In this document: piece by piece, positions 11,168 to 22,025 of the stretch
Position numbering within the stretch: the first letter of the stretch is position 1
How the letters are laid out: each line of letters starts with the position of its first letter
Source: Margaritispora aquatica
Lineage: Eukaryota > Ascomycota > Leotiomycetes > Helotiales > Discinellaceae
Length of the DNA: 64,000 nucleotides
NCBI GenBank assembly: GCA_007644065.1
Contig: VJWN01000005.1
Location: 1,674,001 to 1,738,000, forward strand
Direction of reading: 5' to 3'
The notes under the pieces: model-generated
What the model was told of the DNA's origin: nothing
Databases searched by the model: none
Seen by the model: only the letters and a program-made list of their open reading frames with translations
Translations under genes and position numbers: made by a program

Positions 11168-12463
11168 ATGTCCAGCACAAATACATCGTCAGGGAATGGT
11201 GGGCCCACGAGCTCGCCGCTCTTGTTCTTTGTGGCATTGGGCTTTGGAGTCGTCTTTACGAATCTATGGTGAGCCAACGACCGACCAACCCAGCGAGCGA
11301 GCATGCGTGCGAACAATTCAATCAAGGATATCAAATAACTAATCAATGTATATAGGATTATCGTCGGAGTCAAGTACTGCTTTCGCTACAATGCACGCAA
11401 TCGTGCGATACGAAATGGAGAAGATCCCGATCCGATTGATCTCGCCAACATGCCTAGGCCGCATAGGAGGAGGAGGGAGAAGAAGCTGATGACGATGGAT
11501 GAGGTCAACGAGCGATTTCCATTGACGAAATACAAAGCGTGGGTGGCATCAAGAGCGAGAGAGGGTTTGTCAACGAGTGGTGGAGTGACAGCACCACCAA
11601 GTCGTGCTGGAAGTGTCAGACATGTTGAAGGTGTTATTCCATCATCACCAACAGAGACTAAGCATTCAATTGGTACACGACCCAATACGTCCATCTCGGA
11701 AGATGCACCTGCTGATACTAAAGCCATAGATACTCGAAAGAGTATGGATGCAAAGATCGCCGAGAAAGCTGTCGCTCCACCACCAGTTGAAGAGCACAAT
11801 CGCCTGGAAGCGATTCCAACAACCACCAGTACTGTCGATAAGCATGTCTTGAATAGCGAGGAAGACGATGAGGATGATGATCATATCCACACTGCAGTAC
11901 CACCCGAGCTGTTGACAAACCCAGGCGATTCATGCGCTATTTGCATCGACACGCTCGAGGACGACGATGACATTCGAGGATTGACTTGCGGTCATGCTTT
12001 CCATGCTGGATGTTTGGACCCATGGCTTACTAGTCGACGAGCATGCTGCCCGTTATGTAAGGCTGACTACTTTACACCTAAGCCACGTCCTGAAGGCGAA
12101 GTCGATCCAAATGATCGTGCTGGGAGGAGAAGAGAAAGAGAGCGAGTGGCCAATATGCCACAAGCACCTCAATCAGCATGGGTCAATAATCTACGAGGCA
12201 ATCCCCGTCTATTCAACTTTAGTTCGGGAGCCGGGGATGCGACTACGGGTGCAGGGAGACAACAAAGCCATGCTGAAAGACGTGAGGCTAGACGATTGTT
12301 GGCAAATACGACAACTGAAGGCACAGCTGGTAATGCTACTGCACCTGCACCTGCATCAAGAAGATGGATGCCCACCAACCTTTTCTCTCGAAACCGTCAA
12401 CCACCTCAAGAAACTCCTGTGGTTCCATCACCATCACAACTTGAGGCTGGAACTGTTCGATGA
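11168..12463 (+). CDS. Transmembrane RING-H2 finger protein (putative E3 ubiquitin ligase)
   Basis: Two exons, 11168-11268 and 11356-12463, join at a split Trp codon to give 402 residues. The N-terminus (MSSTNTSSGNGG) is followed by one membrane segment (PLLFFVALGFGVVFTNLW-IIVGVKY, about residues 16-41) and a basic stretch (PHRRRREKK). Near residue 220 there is a complete C3H2C3 RING: CAICIDTLEDD, then GLTCGHAFHAGCLDPWL, then CCPLCKADYF. The tail is polar and Arg-rich. RING-H2 domains recruit E2 enzymes, so a membrane-anchored ubiquitin ligase is the likely role; the compartment and substrate cannot be read. An in-frame ATG at 11024 would add 48 residues, but that extension lacks coding character, so I chose 11168. 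Confidence 0.88.
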
Positions 12464-13791
12464 TTTAGGTACATTTAATTTTGCATCATAATGCTTAATT
12501 ATTCTCTCGACAATATGCTCTTCTGCATGAACTTGTACGAGTAATTCCACTATTGAATCCTTTGATACCCAACTCAGTACCACTTGAACCATACTCTCCT
12601 GCCTGCATTTCCTGGATACGAATTATCCTTGCTTTACCACCACCCACCACACTTACGTACACGATTGCACATTTACGACCTCTCTATCAACATATCAAAT
12701 CACCCACGTCTGTCCTTTTAGCGAGTCTTTGTCACGCGATTGCTCTCGGATCGCCTTTTTCACTTTTTTGTTATTTTTGCCTCGCGACCTCTTGTTTTAG
12801 CGTTTGGAATTTGTCTGGCCGGGTCGGACTAAGGGGCTCTTCTGGATGGTATGGAAGAAGACACCGAGGAGAGGAGTTACGAGCATCGAAGGCTCTGGTG
12901 GGAGGGTGGAGAGGATATCGAGGGGGCAAGAATCTTCCTCAAGGAATCCCATATCATGGGGTCGGGTGGCTTAGCTACTTTGCATGCTTCTAGTTGGGAG
13001 GGACATGGTAGAAGCCTTTGGCAGGAAGGAATGAAATAGCATGGGATAGGATGCTATGGGCTTCATCGGGGATAGATAAATATCATGCGCAGTGGGGGAA
13101 GAGATTGGACATGGGAGTGAGAGGAATGCGTTGCAGAGAAATGTATATGGATTAGAGCGAGCGAGCAAGTGCGTGCGAGACACAGAAAGGAGATGGCAAG
13201 GCAAAAAAACCCCATACCCCCCACCTTGTCACTCAAGATATAGTAGCGTGAACTCTGCGGAATGAATGGAAAGTTTGATATAAGCAGTGTGGTTTTGTGA
13301 GGGGTGAGTGGTCACCGTGAGTGATTGTGGGTGAGTGAGTGAGTGAGTGATTGTGAGTGAGTGGTTGTGCTTGAGATAAGGTGGGAACAGGAAGTAGGGA
13401 AGTAGGGAAGTAGGGAAGGTAGGTTGTGGTTGTAGTTGTAGGTGTTTGTTTATATTTCTATTGTTCATCCATCTTGGAGGTGATAAGCTGATGAGTTGAC
13501 GCACGTTCGTTTGTGTTGAAAATACCTTGTTGGATTGATTTGGGTATTGGGTGTTTACTTGAGGTGAACTCGTTGACAAGGAAAGGAAAGGAAGATAGCT
13601 AGTGTGGGGTGGGGAGTGTACAGTACATGTAGGTATGAAGGTATGAAAAAAATGGATAGTTGGGGAGATGGAGACATGATGGTCTAGAGAAGCCTGATTC
13701 TCCATACGCGCATGGCTTGCTTGCGTGGAGTGTGGATTGGTTGATCTTATTGTTTTGTATTTTCACAAGATATCTTCCTCATACCTAGCTG

Positions 13792-13920
13792 TCACACTGA
13801 GCGCTTCGTACTGTACTCCTTTGGATCTCTACGCTTTCTCTTCTTGTCTTGATTTGTCTCTGCCGGCACATAGGTGTTGAAGAAGAACTTGGCTTTGAGG
13901 TGCCGACCTATCGTGCTCAT
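13792..13920 (-). CDS. Candidate 42-residue basic small protein or terminal exon
   Basis: The reverse-strand frame reads MSTIGRHLKAKFFFNTYVPA, then a Lys/Arg-rich end (DKKRKRR) and STKRSV before TGA. Its amino-acid composition looks more like coding sequence than the surrounding low-complexity DNA. The frame stays open upstream of the ATG to a TAG near 13980 that could be a splice acceptor, so this may be the last exon of a larger gene. I do not recognise a family. No homology is available to confirm it. Confidence 0.25.
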   Translation of the reverse strand: MSTIGRHLKAKFFFNTYVPAETNQDKKRKRRDPKEYSTKRSV

Positions 13921-14168
13921 GCATGCCGTTGCGTCTTGGTAGAGGCAATGGGTGGAATTAGATGGGCACCCTTTTGTCTAGCTCGCTTATTACTATTCGA
14001 GTTGTGGTAAAGTAGCTAGCTGACTATCCAAGCGACATCACTTCGTGATGTAAGCTGGTGTATCTGTAGCTTCACCTAGGCAGGTATCTATCTTCATCTT
14101 GCAGCTTGTTAGTATTTGTGTCGCGAAGCGGAAAACAAATATAGAGGAACATGAAGATGGGAGCTAAA

Positions 14169-14246
14169 TCAGACATCCAAGGAAGTAGGACTCTCATTGC
14201 ACGCCTCGTAGTAGGTTCTAGTGAGGCTAGAGTGAAAACTGCGAAT
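14169..14246. repeat. Direct repeat copy 1 (78 bp)
   Basis: It starts TCAGACATCCAAGGAAGTA and matches 14417-14494 with about ten mismatches, at a spacing of 248 nt. Weaker similarity continues to the right of both copies (a TTTCATCAT..TAGCTT stretch and a following CTTACC). Confidence 0.85.
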
Positions 14247-14416
14247 GTGGTATGTTTTTCATCATGTAGCTTTTTAGTGAATAGAAGAAAAGTGCGGACT
14301 TACCATTTGTAGACTTTGTATTCTAAGTCGTTTAGGTAGGTGCAACATCTATCTTGTATGTATTAGCCATTGTAGAGCAAAATGCTTGAACAAGAAGTAA
14401 AGATCAAAGGCTATAG

Positions 14417-14494
14417 TCAGACATCCAAGGAAGTAAAACTCTCATTGCACGCCTCAAAGTAGGTTCTAGTGAGGCTAGAGTGGAAACCGCGAAT
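14417..14494. repeat. Direct repeat copy 2 (78 bp)
   Basis: Second copy of the block at 14169-14246. On the reverse strand this copy holds a 31-codon frame starting at an ATG pair (MMKQDLIRGFHSSLTRTYF...). Copy 1 keeps the same peptide register and stop in the core but is shifted by one base near the start. Confidence 0.85.
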
Positions 14495-14683
14495 AAGGTC
14501 TTGTTTCATCATAATAGCTTGAGGAGAGAAGAAAAGAAAAGAAAAGAAAAGGAAAGAGTGAAGCTTACCTCAAGCCGAGTCAACTGGTTGGAATATCATG
14601 TCAAATGTATCGCTTCTATGAAGAGCTGCACACACGGTATGAAATGCAACATCCGTATCGCCCACTTCACAGTGTATGCGCCT

Positions 14684-15751
14684 CTACAGATATCGTCCTT
14701 TCTGGAATCGACTACCGAAATCTGCTGCTTTGGCAAGCATCTCCTTCTTCTGGCCATTCCCTAACCTGCCACCAAGAGCCATGTCCTTCTCTCTATCAAA
14801 CCCTCGCTTGCTCGGGTCATCATCTTCAACTTTCTCGCCTTTACTGGCCTGTGCAGCTTCTCGTTCGGCATACAAACTCTTGCTCCTATTCTTTTCATTA
14901 TATTCTCGGATTCTCCTCGCCGTAGCGGCCTCTTCTTTATCCAAGCCAGTTGGCTTCGAAGTCGCTGATCGAGAAGACGTTGCCGCGTCTTTGCGACCTA
15001 AAACCTCATCTTTGAGACGCTGACGCTTCTCATCAGGTGTCTCTGTCCAGATAGCACTGACGCCTGACTTTTCTGTAGGTGCTTTAGAACCTTTTCCGGA
15101 TGCGAATTTACGGTTCTTGAGCTTCGTAGGATCCACGCGACCAGTCCAATCGGAGTCAGTAGGAGGTGCTAACATCCATTCTGCACGCTGAGCTTTCACG
15201 GGAGCTTGCGCGGTATTTGCAGCAATAGAGCGCTCCTGAGCTTGCTGTTCTAGAAATGCTGCTTCTGCTGCGGAGCCAGGAGCTGGTGGGAGGGAAGGCC
15301 CATAATCATCGTCGTCTGAAGAGGAATCGGAGTCTGCAGGATGAGAGGGCATTTCTGAAATAGCTGTAGGTGGGAGTGCGGGACCTAAGATTCGCTTCGG
15401 TGCCTCTGGTGCTTTCGATGACGGTTCAGGTCTTGGTCCATAGTCATCCTCAGATTCAGAGAGGTTCAGCGCGTCAGGATTCGCAACTGGTAAAGCAGGT
15501 CCCATGACGCGTTTTGGAGGCGTTGGAGCTTTCGCAGAAGCTTTTGTAGGACCCATTGATGGCCCATATTCATCATCTGAGCTTTCTCCCATATCTAGCT
15601 CGTCTGGGTTTGATGGCACAGGAAGGCTTGGGCCAAGGCTTCGTGAGGCAGCTTGAACTTTGCGAGGGGGAGAATTGTGCCCTTCTTCATCCTCAGGAGT
15701 CCGTTTTCTCTTTGCTAGATGCGGTGGTAGCTCGGGGCCTACAGAAGGCAT
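14684..15751 (-). CDS. GPALPP-motif / DUF3752 protein
   Basis: A single-exon 355-residue acidic and Lys-rich protein. The N-terminal half repeats a GPxLP motif: GPELPP at the start, GPSLPV near 40, GPALPV near 83, GPALPP near 125 and GPSLPP near 152. Ser/Asp-rich patches separate the motifs (SSDDEYGPS, SESEDDYGP, DSDSSSDDDDYGP). The C-terminal half (AEWMLAPP... to FGSRFQKGRYL) is the DUF3752 region, with charged helices around KNRSKSLYAEREAAQ. This is the layout of the GPALPP1 family, whose molecular role is not established; nuclear location is likely from composition only. The frame ends at a normal C-terminus and the start MPSVGPELPPHL fits the family. Confidence 0.88.
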   Translation of the reverse strand: MPSVGPELPPHLAKRKRTPEDEEGHNSPPRKVQAASRSLGPSLPVPSNPDELDMGESSDDEYGPSMGPTKASAKAPTPPKRVMGPALPVANPDALNLSESEDDYGPRPEPSSKAPEAPKRILGPALPPTAISEMPSHPADSDSSSDDDDYGPSLPPAPGSAAEAAFLEQQAQERSIAANTAQAPVKAQRAEWMLAPPTDSDWTGRVDPTKLKNRKFASGKGSKAPTEKSGVSAIWTETPDEKRQRLKDEVLGRKDAATSSRSATSKPTGLDKEEAATARRIREYNEKNRSKSLYAEREAAQASKGEKVEDDDPSKRGFDREKDMALGGRLGNGQKKEMLAKAADFGSRFQKGRYL

Positions 15752-16261
15752 TTCGAAGTCTGCTAATTGTGGGATTGAGAGAATTGGAATTTGAGGTTGT
15801 TAATGGTGAAGTTGGAAATATATTTTGGAACGTATTCGGCGGGTTCCGCTCCCGTGCAGAGGCTGTGTCGTAATGCTGTGCCGTAGTGATACTGCCAATC
15901 TGTCACAACCCAAGCTTCTAAACTTGCACAGATGCTGTTTGTCCGTGATAGCTGACAAGATGTTCGTGCGAAAGAAGTGAGCTTGAAAACCGTTCAAAAC
16001 ACTGCAGCCTTGTCCTTGCTGATGATCCGGCTGTAAGCGAAGCATTTCCCAAGCTAGGAACCCAAAGACCAGCTTCAGTAACCAACCTTCACTTCTCAGC
16101 CTTCACACCTCGCTCATACCTTGCAGATAGGCGACTGAAGCTTTAGAGCTTGACTCTTTCAACCCTTTCTTTGTTGCTCCGAGATCCTGCCATCCTATGG
16201 TTTCACGAGTTCCGGCGCATCGATCTTGAGCTAGGAGTGGAGTGGCCATGAGCCCTTCTCG
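15752..16261. other. Divergent promoter region between GPALPP gene and VPS8
   Basis: About 510 bases separate the starts of two divergent genes. I see no gene or strong motif; both core promoters must lie here. Confidence 0.5.
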
Positions 16262-19200
16262 ATGAGCTCCTCTTCTGTGGATAGTGATAGTGGCGTGGAC
16301 GAGAGAACTGTCAATGGGGATGATGTCGATGGAGATGTTCATACACCAACACGAACGAGTAATGGAAATGGAACACATCCGGCTGATGGGCGTATTGCAG
16401 AGCTGTTGAAGGAAGAGAGGGAGAACATCAGCACACCTGAACCACTGGGCAATGGAACCAATCGGTATAAGGTTGTTTTGGACTCAGATGACGCTTCTGA
16501 GGATAGTTCAATGGGTGCTTTACAGCAAAGAGCTGGAAGCCCAATCGATTCTATGCTATCAATACCAGACGATACTCCTTCAGTTGTTGTAGGTCATGTC
16601 ACATAGGAAGTCTACATATCCTCACTAACATCAATCATAGGGCTCAATTCTTTCATCACAAGCAGGAAGTAGCATACTGCCTTCACTCGCCTCAAGACCT
16701 GGTCTTGGTAGCCCTACCCCCTCCTTTCGACCCTTTGACAGACGCTTCCAGTCTCGCCTCTCGAGCCCCAGTCTCTCAGTACCTCGTGGCTCCTCACCAG
16801 CATATCTCAAGTCGCACTCTCGTACCGCTTCACTTAGTAGCCAACTGCTGCTTCAAGACTCTGGAGATATTGATACCCCATCTCCACCATGGGAAGTTGT
16901 ACGGTGGACGAAATTGAAGAAGATGAATGGACAAGCGTTTTCAGAAGTGGGCAAACGCAATTTCGGCGTGCCAACATGTATAACAGTCTCTGCGTCAATA
17001 GTGCTTGGAACATCCAAGGGCATAATATTAATATTTGATTACTATCAAAATCTCAAGTCCATAATAGGGCCTGGTTCGAAAGGTAAGTGACAAGTCTTGC
17101 AAGATAGTGCAACACGCTGATATTATTAGCTGTGGAATCTGGCGCAGTGACTTCTGTTGCAATTTCTGCCGATCACCTAGTGGTAGCAGGAGGTCATGCA
17201 AATGGCAGCATTTTCACCTGGGAAACGGCGAGACCAGCACGCCCATTTCTGCACATTCCCAGCTTAGATGCGGGGCAAATGGTAAATCGAAGTATGGATG
17301 GTCACATACCGAATGTTGCTATACGCCATCTTGGGTTTCTAGGAACACGACATACAGCATTAGTGTCAGCTGATGATCGAGGCATGGCATTCTCGCATCT
17401 CGCAACTAGAGGCATGGGTTCCGTAGGAAGAGCTGTCAAAACTACAAGAATACTAGGAAGATATCCGAACGATGTGTCTACCACAGGGAAAGCAAGGAAA
17501 CCTAGTACTGTGCTTGCCTTTGCGCCTCTTCCTTTAGGCAATGTTGAGCGAAACACAGACAGCTTGGGACTGACAGCAATGTTAACGCCCTATCTACTTG
17601 TTATTGTGTCGACAACTCCTGTCGCCCAAACACAGCACAAAGCCTCGCGCCCCAAGGAAGTGGCTGCTCATAGTGCTCTGAGTGGGTGCCTTGCTTGGTT
17701 TCCCGCAGTTAAGTTAAAAGTGAAGGATCCCAAAACAGGTAGCGATGTATCCAAAGTGAAGCTTGTTTACTGCTGGTCAAATGTCCTAACAGTCTTGGAT
17801 ATTGATGAGGTCGAATCCCCTGATAAGGACAAGCCATCGAGTCCTTTCTTCAGACCTCGGAGTCGATGGAAAGCTGAAGAAGCTATAGTTGCTGTTCAGT
17901 GGTTGAGTCGTTCTGTCTTGGTTGTCCTAACCATCACCCAGCGTCTGATTATCTTGGAGGACGGCACTATGCGCATGACAGAAGCTTTTGATCTAGCTCA
18001 CAAACATATTTATCACCAAGATTTGTTTTCTGATCAACTGCATACGCTTGTCGAGCAACTAGATGAGGATGATCCATCGATGCATGGTGTTGTTGCTGAC
18101 GCATTTTATATGAGCTTCAAATCATACAAAAGCCGGATGTTCCTTCTTGGTTTCAACGATATTTCCATCGGCACTTTGTCAAATTGGGCAGATCGGCTCA
18201 TAGCGTTGATGGAGGATGGCGACTACATTGGTGCTATCCAACTTGCCACCTCATACTATACTGGAGATGCGGACAAGCTCACAATTGGGCTACCAGAAGA
18301 TACCAAGCTCCGACATACAATGGTTCAGGATAAACTCGTAGAGATCATGTCTGCATCGTTGAAATATGCCTTTGCTCAGCGGCAGAAAAAGCCTCCTGGC
18401 ATTGACGATGCACAACTCAAAGATCTAGCCGAAGCATGCTTTGAGGCCTGTTTGAGTATCAAAGATGTGGATTTCCTTTTCGAAGAAGCATACGAATGGT
18501 ACGATGACGGAAACGCAGAAGGTATTTTCCTGGAAACATTGGAGCCACATATTCTCGAGAAAAGCATCACCGTCATACCACCTATTGTCGTGAAATCAAT
18601 GGTAACTCACTATGTCAGCAAAGGCATGGAAAGCCGTCTTGAAGAAATGATATGCCACATGGAGACTATGACACTCGACATTGACCAAGTCACGATATTG
18701 TGCAAGCAGCACAACCTATACGATGCGCTTATCTACATTTGGAACCAAGCTATACACGACTACATCACACCTCTGGTTGATCTTTTGACGCTGCTGGTAC
18801 CACTTGTACAAAATGGAGGCTATTTCAACACTGAAAATGCTATGGAAGACCCGATCTTTGGTGTAAACGCTTTGAAGATGTTTCCGTATTTATCATACAC
18901 ATTTACTGGGCGAGTCTATCCTACGGGTGAAACTTTGAGTGAGCAAGAAGCCTTGAACGCTAAAGCGGAACTTTACTGGTTCATATTTTCGGGAAAGACA
19001 ATTACTTGGCCAAAGATGACTGGAAAGCCGTTTCTAACGCTTCCTAATCAGCAATATGAACCATCGTTCCCATACCTCCGGATGATTCTTAAATTCGATG
19101 CTCCGAGCTTTCTTAGTGCCCTCAATGAGGCATTTGAGGATTCCTTTCTGAACGATTCTCCCGATAGAGCCGTTAATGGAGGTACAACCAGGGATATGTC

Positions 19201-21151
19201 AGAGGAGCACGTATTTGGCCTGTCCATCAACAGACAATATATCATCACGATATTGCTGGAAGTCATGAATCCAACAGATTTTGCTTCAGAAGACACCATT
19301 TACCTCGATATGTTTATTGCTCGAAATCTACCCAAATTTCCGCAGTACTTGCTATTATCAGGCAGGGCATTACATCGGGTCTTGGCTGGTCTATGCAACT
19401 TTCCTGGTGAAGATCTCGCAGATGATGCCCAGCTTAGCGCCGAGTATCTTCTCTCTGTCTACCATCCTTCAGATCTAGAGGCTTTGATCCCACTCTTCCA
19501 AAAGGCTGGATTCTACCGTGTGCTCAAGAGCATTTACAAATCCGAGAAGCAATTCAGCAGACTTATTCAAACCTACTTTGACGATCCAGAGGACCAGCAT
19601 GATGTCTTCGATTGCATAGCTGACTGTCTTCGACCACGATCTGGCTTGACCAAAAGGCAGATTCGAGATGTTCATGAAATGATTGAGGGTCATGCTAGTG
19701 ATCTCATTCACCTTGATGCAGCACGCACAGCTCTATCCATTGAATCATATGCCCCCACACTGCATGGCAAATTCCTAGAGTCTTTGCCTAAGGAGCTAGA
19801 ACTTCAGTATATTTACCTACATACAATCTTCGAATCAAAAACAAAAGATACAGAGGAATCCAAGCAATCGCTACATACTGAATTTACTGAACAATATGTT
19901 CAACTTATGTGTAAGTATGATTCATCTCATGTGGCTGCCTTTGTGGAACAAGTTCAGGCAAGCGATTTGCGACTTGAGAAGGTGCTTCCATACATGGAAG
20001 AGAACGGTGTGATTGACGCAGCTGTGGTATTAATGGCTCGCGAGGGACATCTTCGAGAAGCAATGAAACGGCTTGTCGAGCACCTCAAGAAATTAGAGAG
20101 TGCACTGCTAGGACTACTAGGAAGCTCCACCGAAGATCTGCAGTCAATCAATGCCCAAGAAGCTGTGGAGGATCTCTTGGAAGCTTTGCAAAAGTATACA
20201 AATGTCGGAATATGGTTATGTCAAGGACAGACAAAGAGCGCTACAAATAGAGCGAATTTTGTGTCTCCCAGGCGGAAGTCTTCTTCAAAAGACGAGCTTC
20301 TTCCAGATGAAGTTTTGTGGCTGGATCTTATCGATGTCGCTGTGCAGATAACAAAAAACCTATCCTCAAGCTTGATGCAATTCGAAGATCTGGAACTCAC
20401 GGGTATCGACCATGAGAAGTTACTTGCACAGCTAAGGACTCTTGTTCAACGAACATTTACTGCACTACTTACCTCAACGTCTTCTCCCTCCCCAACTGGG
20501 GCCAACTTATCGTTCTTGAGAATACTCCGTGGCTTTCTCACTCGAGCTTCGGAATCTTCGCCAAATCTCAGTGATCTACGAGCTGTGCTGGCCTCGATAT
20601 TCTCGGCATATGCGTACGAGGAGAGTATCCTCAGTCTTGCGAATCGCCTACTTGAGAAGGATCTATTTGTCAATGTTCAGTCATCTACAGAACTTCGGCA
20701 GCGTGGTTGGCGACCTAGAGGGTCAACATGTGAAGGATGCGGCCGTCGTTTGTGGGGCCCAGGAGTATCTGGGAATATCTTCAATCAGTGGGAAGATAGA
20801 GAGGAGCAGGACACCAAGCGAAGGAAAGAGCGCAGATTAGAGCAGGCAGGGGGCCGGGTCGAGCGTGGCAAAGGAAGGGCACACACGCGTAATATCAGCA
20901 AAGCTAGTATTCTCGAAGCACCCAAGGGCAAGGGAAAAACTGCTGCCGGTGATGGCAATGAAGAGGTGGAGGGAGATAATGAAGAACAGGGAAAGAAGGA
21001 AGGTGAAGTGGAGGTCCCACACGATTTGGGCCCATTGGTAGTGCTGGCTTGTAGGCACATTTATCATCAATCGTGCTTGGAGGATTTGCAAGTCGAAGAA
21101 GATAGGGTGGATCCAGATTCAAGGGACTTCAAATGTCCGATTGATGGATAG
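16262..21151 (+). CDS. VPS8: Vps8, CORVET tethering-complex subunit
   Basis: Three exons (16262-16588, 16641-17082, 17130-21151) join in frame to about 1,596 residues. Exon 1 is a disordered acidic N-terminus. Exon 2 is Ser-rich, then enters the conserved block WTKLKKMNGQAFSEVGKRNF and GTSKGIILIFDYYQNLK that starts the WD40-like propeller. Exon 3 continues the propeller (VAISADHLVVAGGHANGSIF), then the long alpha-solenoid with the Vps8 core, and ends in a RING-type region: CEGCGRRLWGP, a charged insertion of roughly 85 residues, then CRHIYHQSCL and CPIDG at the terminus. Vps8 is the CORVET subunit that binds the endosomal Rab5 GTPase and helps early-endosome fusion. The final zinc pair reads CPID in place of CPxC, and the chain stops two residues later, so the RING may be incomplete. 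Confidence 0.93.
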
Positions 21152-22025
21152 CGACTGTTGTACCGTATACAGAGAGATATTATGAATTATGAAGGTCATG
21201 CAAATTTGCTTCGTTCTTATCGCTCTTTTTACTACTTCCCCCGGTGTGTGATGTCAAATGTGCACTTTGGTAAATATCTCGGGCATTTGATGGCTACTTT
21301 CCTCTTTTGAAGTTGATTTCAAACCTGTTGATCAAAAATTTTCGTTCCCTTGACACTAAGAATATATACAGCGGAAACCTCTATATGTTGGAAAATTTGA
21401 TATGTACTTTAACTTTAAACATCTTAAATATCTATAAAACAGTGTTTTCCAAGCCTAAAGACCTTAGTATAAAAGAGATAATCATTACTAGCACTAAGGC
21501 TACTATGGTATAGAGATTAACATAAAATTGCTATACGGTTCGGTACCTGGGATTAAAACGAGTGACGATTTCGGTTAGTATAAAACGACCCCGCAAAATT
21601 TACATTGTAATTTCATTACTAAAGCCTCAGGCTACAAAGACTATAGGACCTTATAATAACACATTAGGGCACTAGAAAAGTTCGAACTAGTATATATATA
21701 CACTAAGCTAACTACAATAGTCAAATAGCTTGAAAAAGACTTTGATTAGTTTAGAAAAGTGAACTAACACAGACCTATATAAACTCTTTACTATATCTAT
21801 TGATTATAGTTTCGAGGGTATATCCAGCCACAGTCGTTATACATAAGCATAGCCACTTTAAACTAACAAGTACTTCAAGCAAATAATAGCACTAGTTTTA
21901 GGCCAATTTCAATAACGCCACTTTAAGCTAAAAGCTAACAAACGGCCTTGAGCGTTATCGTACTCTCTTTCAAAGAACTCAACAAGTTATTCATCATCAT
22001 TATATTCAAAAACACAACAAACACG
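21152..22025. mobile_element. AT-rich decayed DNA, probable RIP-mutated transposon remnant
   Basis: From about 21300 to 21950 the base composition shifts sharply to A/T, with many TA steps, stops in all frames and internal near-repeats (GCCACTTTAAACTAACAAG near 21850 and GCCACTTTAAGCTAAAAGC near 21918). A phrase reading ACGACCCCGCAAAATTTAC stands out as the only GC-rich island. This looks like transposon sequence mutated by repeat-induced point mutation. I cannot name the element and see no clear terminal inverted repeats. The first 150 bases are the 3' flank of VPS8. Confidence 0.45.

Larger units (their letters stand above)
12464..14683. other. Intergenic with repeats and a duplicated segment
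   Basis: This follows the RING gene and the convergent GPALPP gene. It contains GAGT repeats (13331-13350), AAGTAGGG repeats (13393-13420), a 78-bp duplicated block (14169-14246 and 14417-14494), an AGAAA run (14528-14556) and a candidate small frame (13792-13920). The reverse frame at 13229-13705 is created by repeats and is not annotated. Confidence 0.55.

Noticed and set aside
13229..13705. 158-codon reverse frame, His/Ser/Thr/Leu-rich
   Set aside because: It is produced by GAGT and AAGTAGGG tandem repeats; composition is low-complexity.
21948..22025. 26-residue extension of the F-box-like protein
   Set aside because: Lies in AT-rich relic DNA; the ATG at 22026 gives a sensible N-terminus.
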